Positions 46,944 to 54,865 of a DNA stretch of 64,000 bases are shown one piece after another (the first letter of the stretch is position 1; each line of letters begins with the position of its first letter). The translations under genes were made by a program, and so were the position numbers. Below the pieces are notes generated by a model that saw nothing but the letters and a program-made list of their open reading frames with translations, was not told where the DNA came from and made no database searches. This stretch comes from Zanthoxylum bungeanum (taxonomy: Eukaryota; Streptophyta; Magnoliopsida; Sapindales; Rutaceae): positions 372,001 to 436,000 of the forward strand of contig SKCR01033469.1 of assembly GCA_019454045.1 (NCBI GenBank), given 5' to 3'.

Positions 46944-47598
46944 TTAAAGGTTAAGATCCAGATTAACACGACGCCTCTTACCACGATCATCATCAGACCA
47001 TTTTATCTTTGAAATGATAGGGTCAACTTATGGGTTATAGGCTATGAGTTGGTCAAGTAGATCTGGAGCAGACCTAGCAGTAAAAAGGAGTTCTTTCATA
47101 GGTTTTGACACGAACCCATTTCTCCGAGCATCATCAAGAAACACACAAAGAAAATAATATAAAATCCATCAACGTTGAGCAGTCCAAGCGGTTTCTGGTG
47201 TATGTTCAGGTTCGCCCAAGATAGAACTATAAAAATTTCCTCTAATGTACCCAAGCCACCTGGCAAAGCAATAAAAGCATCAGAACGGTTAATCATTACA
47301 ACCAGTCATTCAGACATACCTGGCACGATCAGTTCCTCTCCGTTTGATGATCCAATAAGATTAGCCTCTGCCAAGGTTTTGGGATGATTCCCAAAACATG
47401 ACTGCCTCCTTCTTGTACGGCCTTTGAAACGATCCCCATTAGTCCAAGATTGCCTCCGCCATATATTAAATGCATATTCCTTGCAGCTAAGACTCGACCC
47501 AATTCTTGTGCAGCTTCTATGTATTGTGGTTTAGTACCAACACTACTACCACAAAACACACAGTTGTTTTCAACTCGTCTTCTTGAAGTGGCTTCCAT
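46944..47598 (-). pseudogene. LOG-like relic of Athila-2
   Basis: The counterpart of the Athila-1 LOG frame, sense to Athila-2. From ATG 47,598 it reads 'MEATSRRRVENNCVFCGSSVG', 'LIYGGGNLGLMGIVSKAV' and 'GGSHVLGIIPKP', then a one-base deletion shifts the frame near 47,372. Downstream pieces include '[15 protein letters not shown]' (nucleotide and catalytic loop) and '[14 protein letters not shown]', with a stop at the MSER position (near 47,308) and another indel near 47,150. It keeps the canonical YGGG..GLMG loop that Athila-1 has altered. No introns, unlike plant LOG genes. Confidence 0.9.
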
Positions 47599-47839
47599 TT
47601 TTTTTACTATGGATGTCTTCAAAAGTGCAATGATGAATTGAATTTATAATACCTGAAAAGGGTGAGTAAAATAATAGCACTAATATCTTCCAAAGGACGT
47701 TAAATAGCAAAATAGTAAAATAAATCGTGAGAGTCAAAAAGGTCTGGATCCTGTCGGAGAAAACAATAAAACAAATCAATTATTAGAAAAAGACAAAGAG
47801 ATATAATATGTACAAGAAAAGTAGCGGCTTGATTGACAT

Positions 47840-48387
47840 CTATGCGTCAGAAACAAGCTTCCCATCCAATTTTCTTATAAATTGGCAAACATGGTCTTTT
47901 TGAGTCAGATTCCCTAGACTTAATTGTTGTCTTTCTTTTTGGAATTGTGTGTGTAATTTGTGAATGGCTATATGAACATATCCACTGGGATGCGTCTCAA
48001 GAGTCGAAGAAATATCATCTACAGACTCCTTACTCAAGCCATCTCTAATGAATTTAATTTTATCTTCACGATTATCAGACACCATTCCTAAAGAACGACA
48101 ACGAGTATTGCAATTCCAACGCGCACATTTGTAACAACACCCATTTGCTTAGCTCTACGTTTCTTTGCATAGGTGCTTCTTCCAAAACCAGGTAAATAAG
48201 AACTACAAGTCTCAGAAAACTCACCTGCTAGACGGATACGTGCTTCGATTACCCAACAAATATCAGTAGGAATACCTTTGATCATCAGTAGTCTCATTCG
48301 TTCCAAGCGAACTTTGTAAACTTTCATCAGAGATTTTTGAGGGAGAGAATGAAATTGCTTGTGAAGACTTGCGAGAGCTTCTTCCAT
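47840..48387 (-). pseudogene. ORF-X of Athila-2, unidentified, frameshifted
   Basis: From ATG 48,387 ('MEEALASLHKQFHSL') through 'GRSTYAKKRRAKQMG' to 'GMVSDNREDKIKFIRDGL' and 'DHVCQFIRKLDGKLV', ending at 47,840. A one-base indel near 48,120 splits it. Basic N-terminal half, no transmembrane segment. It matches Athila-1 42,735-43,283 closely but has fewer stops. TTTTTGCAG, a possible splice acceptor, lies just upstream of the start. I do not recognise the family. Confidence 0.7.
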
Positions 48388-48525
48388 CTTGAAATGTCTT
48401 AATCTGCAAAAACTAAACACACAAAATTAAATCATACCAAATCACAATTTATACACAAATTGCATGGGTTGCCTCCCTGCGAGCGCTAAGTTTTAAGTCA
48501 TCAGCTAGACGTGACTGCCTGAACT

Positions 48526-49073
48526 TTATGCCAGATCTGAAAGTGTGACACTTTCTTTATGTCGCTCCAACGGTTCTCCCCAGTAGTGCTTGACACGCCT
48601 GTTCTTAACCTTGAAGGTTTTGTTGGAGTCATGATTATGTATCTCAACGGCTCTATCTGGTAAAACTTTGGTGATCACAAATGAACCTGACCACCGTGAT
48701 TTTGGCTTCCAAGGGAAGAATTTCCCCCTTGATTTGTTTAACAGTACCTTCTGCCCTGGTTCCAGTTGTATGCGCACTAATTTCTCATCATGTCTTTTCT
48801 TTGCATTTTCTTTGTATAATTTGGCATCCTCAAAGGCTGTTTGTGAAATTCCTCCAATTCATTGAGCTGGTGGATCTTTTTCTCTTCTGTTGCTTGTAGT
48901 GCATGAATTGGCTCTTTCAGTACAAAAGAAGCTTTATCTTCAGGCTCCACAGGCAATTGACATGTTTTAAGTTTGTCGGTAGAACTTTGCATTGCTTTGG
49001 AGTTCTGAATGGTACTGTGTATCACATCAAGTCTGAAACATTCCTCCCTCTTTTCATCATCTGGGAAATTCAT
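48526..49073 (-). pseudogene. Fused pre-RT / integrase tail of Athila-2
   Basis: The pre-RT segment ('MNFPDDEKREECFRLDVI') runs straight, in frame, into the integrase C-terminal block 'HQLNELEEF' at about 48,873, then continues with one frameshift to 'LEPGQKVLLNKSRGKFFP', 'WSGSFVITKV' and a terminal 'HYWGE' near 48,580. RT, RNase H and the catalytic part of integrase are missing between. Athila-1 shows the complete order, so this is an internal deletion. Confidence 0.88.
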
Positions 49074-49100
49074 GGCCTTGAAAACATTGAATGTTACTTC

Positions 49101-49604
49101 TTAGTCCTGTACCCTCATGGTTAATTCTCCTTTTTGTACATCAATAATGGTTCGACCTGTAGCCAAGAATGGTCTTCCGAGGATGATTGGCACGTCTGCG
49201 TCTTCCTCCATATCAAGGACAATAAAATTTGCTGGGAAAATGAATTTGTCAACTTTAACTAACACATTCTCAACAACTCCTCTTGGAAATGCGAGCGTTC
49301 GATCAGCAAGTTGTAGTGAAACTGAAGTAGGCATTGCTTCTCCAATCTGCAGTTTCCTGAAAATAGAAAAAGGCATTAAGTTAACACTTGCACCTAAATC
49401 ACATAAAGCCTTACCAAAATTATGTTCTCCTATGATGCAAGGAATGGTGAAACTTCCAGGATCCTTCAACTTTGGGGGAAGTTTTCTCTGAATGATGGCG
49501 CTGCATTCTTCTGATAATGCTACGTCTGTCTCATAATCTCCCAATCTCCATTTTCGTGAAAGAATGTCTTTCATGAATTTATTATAACTGGGCATTTGTT
49601 CCAA
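49101..49604 (-). pseudogene. Athila-2 gag end and retropepsin domain
   Basis: An open run of 167 codons: 'YNKFMKDILSRKWRLGDYET', 'GSFTIPCIIGE', catalytic 'ALCDLGASVNLMP' (the D-[ST]-G motif in the Athila DLGAS form, near 49,395) and 'DVPIILGRPFLATGRTIID'. This is the aspartic protease that cuts the Gag-Pol polyprotein. It lies in a different frame from gag upstream, so a frameshift near 49,700 separates them. Its own residues look intact. Confidence 0.92.
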
Positions 49605-49723
49605 AGCTTCTGCAAATGGATGTTGATGTGCAACTTTTTGAAAACCTCCAAGAATCGAGTGAAATGCTTGTCCAGTTTGCTTTACTGAAGACGCTGAGGA
49701 AAATGTGGAGGTGGAGTGATCTG

Positions 49724-51160
49724 TTATTTTTCCTTTGCTTCTTTTTCCTCCATCTGTTTCTCTGCTTCTTTTGGAACTTCCTCAGTTGTTGTTTTGGTTC
49801 CAACATCTTTGTTGATTTCAGTACCACTTTTTAACATGATGGCATTACACTGCTCATTTCCCATGTTCCTTGGATTTGGTTCTGTGTTGCTGGGAAGGGT
49901 ACCTGGCGGTCTGTAACTCTGAGCATTGGCCAGTTGTCCAATTTGATTCTCCAGTGCTTTGATGGAAGCATATTGGCTTTGAAACATAGCATCATATGCT
50001 GCTTGTTGCTTTTTGAACATCTCTGCAAGCCAATCTTTCATTTCTGGGTATTTTTCAACTTTCTGGCTTTGCTGTTGATATCCTGGTGGTGGATAGTTCT
50101 TTTGCCCTGAATTGTTGCTCCATGAGAAATTGGGATGATTCCTCCACCCTGGATTGTAGGTGTTGGAATATGGATTATTCCCCTGTCTGTTGAAATTGTT
50201 GACATAATTCACCGTTTCTTCATGTTGATTTTGTTCTTTTGCTTCTCCATATGGAGAATTTGTGGTTCCAATGTTACTTTGCTTGCCTAGAGTCTCCATG
50301 AATTTGCATATCTGATCCAGTTTGGTACTGACTGCTGAATGGGCTCAAACCTCATAAATTCCAGCAATTCGTTGAATCATGCTCCTTTCTGTTGGCCACA
50401 ATGAATTGTTGTTGGCCATTTCTTCAATTAGTTCCCAAGCTTGCTCTTCTCCTTTTGCCATCAATGCTCCTCCAGCAGAAGCATCAATTGTGGTTCTCAT
50501 TATTCCAGAAAGTCCATTATAGAATGTTTGAACTTGAAGCCATTTTGGAATCTCATGGTGAGGACATTTCCTGAGCAAATCTTTGTACCTTTCCCAAGCT
50601 TCGTAGAGAGTTTCTGATTCTTGTTGTACAAAGGATGTGATGTCATTCCTCAACTTTCCAGTTCTGGCTAGTGGAAAGTACTTTGCAAGAAATTTGGTGG
50701 CTAAAGCGTTCCAAGTTCTGATAGAACCTGGTGGAAGTGAATGTAGCCAAGCTTTAGCTCTGTCCTTCAAGGAGTAAGGAAAAACACGCAGTCGCATTGC
50801 TTCTTCAGCTTCTCGGTTGTAATTGAAAGTACCGCAAACTTCCAGGAAGTTGCTGATGTGGGCATTAGGATCTTCAGTTGCATTCCCCTCAAACTGTACT
50901 GATTGTTGAATCATCTGAATGCAAGTTTTGATGTCACCTGCATTTGCTGGTAAGGGAGGAAGTACAATACATGAAATGAGTCTGTCAACCACCGAAATGG
51001 TTCTGTCTCGAATGGAAATTGGTGGTGCAACCTCCAAAGGTTCAGGTTCCATGTTAACAATTGCTTCTTGGCCTTGTCGTCTTTCCCTTCTCAACTGTCT
51101 GATGGTTCTTTCAATTTCTGGGTCAAACGGTTGTAGTTCAAAGCTTCTGGTTCGTCTCAT
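49724..51160 (-). pseudogene. Athila-2 gag, one in-frame stop
   Basis: The gag capsid/nucleocapsid precursor. The likely start is ATG 51,160 ('MRRTRSFELQPFDPEIE'). The capsid domain has 'DPNAHISNFLEVCGTF', 'RLRVFPYSLKDRAKAWLHSL', 'WNALATKFLAKYFP' and 'ETLYEAWERYKDLLRKCPHH' (near residues 100-230). The C-terminal half is Gln/Asn/Pro rich ('GNNPYSNTYNPGWRNHPNF'). A single TGA at 50,345-50,347 interrupts an otherwise open frame of about 479 codons. GTGTTTCAG just upstream may be a 3' splice site of a leader intron. Confidence 0.92.
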
Positions 51161-51268
51161 TAAGATTCTGATAACCTGAAACACAATAAAATGAAAACAA
51201 TAAGTAAAAAGAAAATTAGATACAAGTAACGTATCTAACCCCTAAACTAATAGTAAAAGATAAAGAAT

Positions 51269-51286
51269 TCCCCGGCAACGGCGCCA
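51269..51286 (-). promoter_or_regulatory. Primer-binding site of Athila-2 (tRNA-Asp)
   Basis: Minus strand TGGCGCCGTTGCCGGGGA, six bases after the 5' LTR. It is the exact complement expected for the plant tRNA-Asp 3' end, as is usual in Athila elements. Confidence 0.92.
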
Positions 51287-51292
51287 AAAACT

Positions 51293-52986
51293 TGACCGGC
51301 GTAAACACACACGTATAACGCAAGCGCACGTATCGTTCAAGTAGTATAAAAAGTATCGATCCCACGAGGACTTAATATCTATTCTATTAATTTTATGAGG
51401 TCAAGTGATTACTAATATCTAACAAGTTGTTTGAAAAGATAATGATGATTCTAAATTTAAAACAAGTAAAAGAAATATGAGAGTAGATTAATGAGAATTA
51501 AGACTATCTAGGGTTGTGAATTCTTCCAATATTAATTAAAAGATGAAGTAGTTAAATTATAGTTGGGTAAAATATTGAATTATTATTCTGGAACACTAAA
51601 TTATGTAAAAGCCTCTTCCGATGGTCATTTACAAATACCTAGAATAATCAAATTGAACCATATGTCTATGTCAATTAAATTACCTAGATTCATTAAGATT
51701 GAATTCCAATTATTGATTACCCCCGCCCAACAGGTATATTCCTATCCTGTAAGGAAATCTATTAAAGGTTTATCTATCCTTAAAGAAGATCGTGGGTTGT
51801 TGAGTATAAGGTCTTTAAACTTAAAGTCTCTATGTCTAGTTCATTTTAAGTTTAACTAATCAATTTTATTAATGGCCAGTTAATAAAAAGGCATTAAGAT
51901 TATGACTCAACAAATAACTCTTTAAATTACCCAAACTATAATCTAATCCTTTTTAAAAACAGTGATATTAGATTTTATTCACAACCGTAGATATTTAACT
52001 TAGTTACAACACATAACTAAAACTGATAAAAACTTAAAAGACATAAAGTGAAATTGCTGAAAAGTAATTGTAGAAAAATAATTTGCAAAGAAATGAAAAG
52101 AAATGCTAAGGTAAAAGGAATTAACTTATACTATTTACTATTTAGATATCTCCCAATAAAATATTATATAATCTTGTGATATTTTAAACCAACCGTCCAG
52201 AATGGCGGTATCCTGATTAAGTCAAATTCAAATATACCAGCCATAAGGCGGAACAAAAATATAAACTTAAACCAACCGTCCAGTATGGCGGTATCCTAAT
52301 TAAGTCAAGATTAGCCAATTTAAATTGAATAACCAACCGTCCAGAATGGCGGTATCCTTTATTAATTCAGATTTTAAGTAGTTTATATATTATTTTAAAG
52401 GGAGATTAATCTAAATAGCAAAAGTAAAAGTATTACCTCATTACCTCAGCATAGAGAAGTTACCCCATCATAGATGGATAGAATTACTACTACAAAGCGT
52501 AAATAAAACTGAATAAAAGAAGCAAATAAGAAGAACTCTCTTTTATTTATAAGGATTTCAGAGGAAGAGGTACATTTGAAACTAAAAATTCGAAATCTAT
52601 TTATAGGCAAAAAAAATCTAATTTTTTATTATTATTTTTCTGATTTTTATTTTTTTATTATTTTATTATTTTATTATTTTTTTTTTGGATCGCTGAATTT
52701 TCGACACATGGCATGGTGTGCTAAAAAAGACGGCTCGTTGAATTTTTGACATGTGGCATGGTGGTGCAATTACCAAAATACCATCGGTGTCGGGATGCCC
52801 AAAATTACCAAAATACCATTTTCGCCAAATTTCACAGTTTTGCTCCAAATCACCTTCAGAATGTCCTGAAACTTTATTTATCTACAAAATAACACAAAAC
52901 ACATCAAAATATTCACAAAACTCAAGAAACTATACAAAATATTAAGATTTATGAGTGGGAAATAGTGATAGTTTTATCACTCATCA
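51293..52986 (-). repeat. Athila-2 5' LTR
   Basis: The LTR is 1694 bp. It is 48 bp longer than the 3' LTR because of one extra ggcggta unit (near 52,185-52,232). Otherwise almost identical, with a T/A-rich run at 52,620-52,690. Confidence 0.95.
52185..52360 (-). repeat. Four-unit GGCGGTA repeat in Athila-2 5' LTR
   Basis: Units 'ccaaccgtccag(a/t)atggcggtat' with one 'ccagccataaggcgg' variant. The 3' LTR has three units. Confidence 0.85.
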
Positions 52987-52991
52987 GGTAC
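52987..52991. repeat. TSD of Athila-2 (right copy, ggtac)
   Basis: Follows ...CTCATCA and matches 43,595-43,599. Confidence 0.95.
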
Positions 52992-53592
52992 TAGTGTTGG
53001 TACTAAGCCACAATACGTAGCAGCAACACAAGAATTGGGACAAGTCTTAGCCGAAAGGAATATGCACCTAGTACGTGGCGGTGGCAATCTTGGACTAAAG
53101 GGGATAGTTTCAAAGGCTGTACAGGAAGGAGGTAGTCAAGTTCTGGGAATCATCCCAAAACCCTTGGCAGAGGCGGATCTTATAGGATTATCAAACGAAG
53201 AGGAACTAATTGTGCCAGGTATGTCTGAACGACTGGTAGAAATGATTAATTGTGCTGATATTTTTATTGCTTTGCCAGGTGGTTTGGGTACGTTGGAGGA
53301 GATTTTTACAGTGCTATCTTGGGTGAACTTTAAAATACACCAGAAACCAATTGGACTGTTCAACGCAGATGGATTTTATGATTTTCTTTGTGTATTTCTT
53401 GATGATGCCCGAAGAAATGGGTTCGTGTCAAAACCTCTGAAAGAACTCCTCTTCACTGCCAGAACTGCCCCAGATTTAATCGACCAAATCTTAGCCTATG
53501 AACCACAAATTGACCCTATTCTTTCCAAGATAAACTGGTCCGATAATGATCGTGGTAAGAAGCGTTGGATAAATCTGGATCTTAACCTTTAA
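52992..53592 (+). CDS. LOG-like frame of Athila-1, second part (open to stop)
   Basis: Continues the frame of 43,547-43,599: together about 217 codons with no stop or frameshift, the usual LOG length. Family landmarks: 'GGGNLGLKGIVSKAVQEGG' (near 53,075-53,130), 'VLGIIPKPL', 'PGMSERLVEM', '[13 protein letters not shown]' (near 53,260-53,300, the PGGxGTxxE nucleotide and catalytic motif), 'HQKPIGLFNADGFY'. LOG enzymes release active cytokinin base from the riboside monophosphate in the cytosol. Departures from the family: Tyr to Arg before GGG, Met to Lys after it, and Lys to Leu in the 'RK' of the MxxRKxxM helix. Intronless. Whether it was ever active is unknown; Athila-2 has since split it. 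Confidence 0.93.
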
Positions 53593-54865
53593 TTTCCTTT
53601 CTAGATGTAGAATTTCAGCTAACCAAGTAGTATCTTCTAAACTCATCTTCTACTTTTTAAGACATTGGGGACAATGTCTCATTTAGGTTTGGGGGTGGGG
53701 AATAATTGTAGTATTTTGTTGTTTTTATTTTTAGTCCAAAATTTTCAAAAATAATCAAAAAAATTTAGAAAAGTCAAAAAAATATTTTGTGTTTTTATGT
53801 TTTTAATTTGATTAATCGGGTGAAATTGGTGTGAGATAGCTGTGTAAGGATTTTTCACTCCTGAGACGTATCTCAACCTTTTTCGGAACAAGTTAATTTT
53901 TGTTTATTTCCTTTTGAATTATTTAATTCGTAAATTCTCTAGAAAACTGATTAAAATGAATCTTCATATGCTCAATTGACAGATATTATCAACATACATG
54001 GTAACATACGGACATGAGTAGTAATTGACGAGTTTGTAATATTCAGTTTTCTAGTTTAATTGGAGGAAGCATCTAAAAAAAAGCGATGGGATAAAAAAAC
54101 GTCTAAGATCCGAGTTATTAAGTCCATAGGGGTGTTTTAACACCCAGTGTCACTGGCCCAAAGCTTGCTACATGGATCAAATATGTTACAAAAAATATAT
54201 ATATCTGAAGTCCGAGGAATTAAGTCCGTAGGGGTGAATTAACAATTGGTGCCCTAAAGCCAACTGGTTTAGGAGTCACTGGGCTAAAGCTCACTACATT
54301 GATGGAAGATATTGTATATATAAAAAAAAAATTCAGAAAAATCAGAAAAATATTCCATTGCTTAAAAAATGTGTGAATTCTGATATAACTTTAGGACAAA
54401 AATATTACTTTCTTTTCAACTACACTTGTGACTATTGTGGGAAAAAATGAGTTGATTAATATTTTGTTGGCTGTGTGTATGGAGAATGGTAAAAAATAAT
54501 CGGAGAATTTACTTATTCAGTAATTTAGAAAGAAAGAAAACAACTCTAAGCTTGGATAAGATGTTTCAACCTATTTAGTCACTAACTTCTTTATTCCCTT
54601 TTCTCTTGTCTTTTTAATTTTGTGTGCATTAGTTTTACTATCTTTTTACTTTTGTAAAACGTTTTTGGGTATCATTGTTGTAAGCCCTCACGAGACTACA
54701 ACTCGTCCACTAGGGACACCTAGGGGTTTAAAGACTTGTTACATACACTAAATGCAACTGTGATCCCTACAAAAGTGGCTTAGTTTAATTTTATTTTAAA
54801 GATGTTTATGTTATTTTATTTTATTATTTTGCTCGAGGACTAGCAAAATGTTAGGTTTGGGGGTG
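53593..54865 (+). other. Athila-1 3' UTR with two hairpin/purine-tract modules
   Basis: No gene. It contains GACATTG-GGGA-CAATGTC plus TAGGTTTGGGGGTGGGG (53,661-53,700), a two-copy direct repeat with 'taagtcc(a/g)taggggtg' (54,105-54,310), and ATTTTGCT/AGCAAAAT hairpin plus the true purine tract (54,826-54,865). It is AT rich elsewhere. Confidence 0.8.
54850..54865 (+). promoter_or_regulatory. Polypurine tract of Athila-1
   Basis: GTTAGGTTTGGGGGTG directly before the LTR, identical to that of Athila-2. Confidence 0.9.

Larger units (their letters stand above)
43600..52986 (-). mobile_element. Athila-2, complete minus-strand Athila-type element lacking RT, RNase H and integrase core
   Basis: A 9.39-kb element with LTRs of 1646 and 1694 bp, tRNA-Asp primer site, purine tract and TSD ggtac. 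Gene order on the minus strand: gag, protease, pre-RT fused to the integrase tail, ORF-X, LOG relic, 3' UTR. The roughly 2.5-3 kb encoding RT to integrase core is missing. The LTRs show about three differences in the first 300 bases, so this is one of the youngest insertions. It cannot move alone. Confidence 0.94.

Noticed and set aside
53136..53363. 75-codon minus-strand frame in the LOG region
   Set aside because: Antisense shadow of the LOG frame.
43600..53592. Two independent host LOG genes rather than cargo
   Set aside because: Both lie between integrase/ORF-X and the purine tract of an Athila element, on the element's strand, with matching ORF-X and UTR on both sides. Host genes would not share these flanks.
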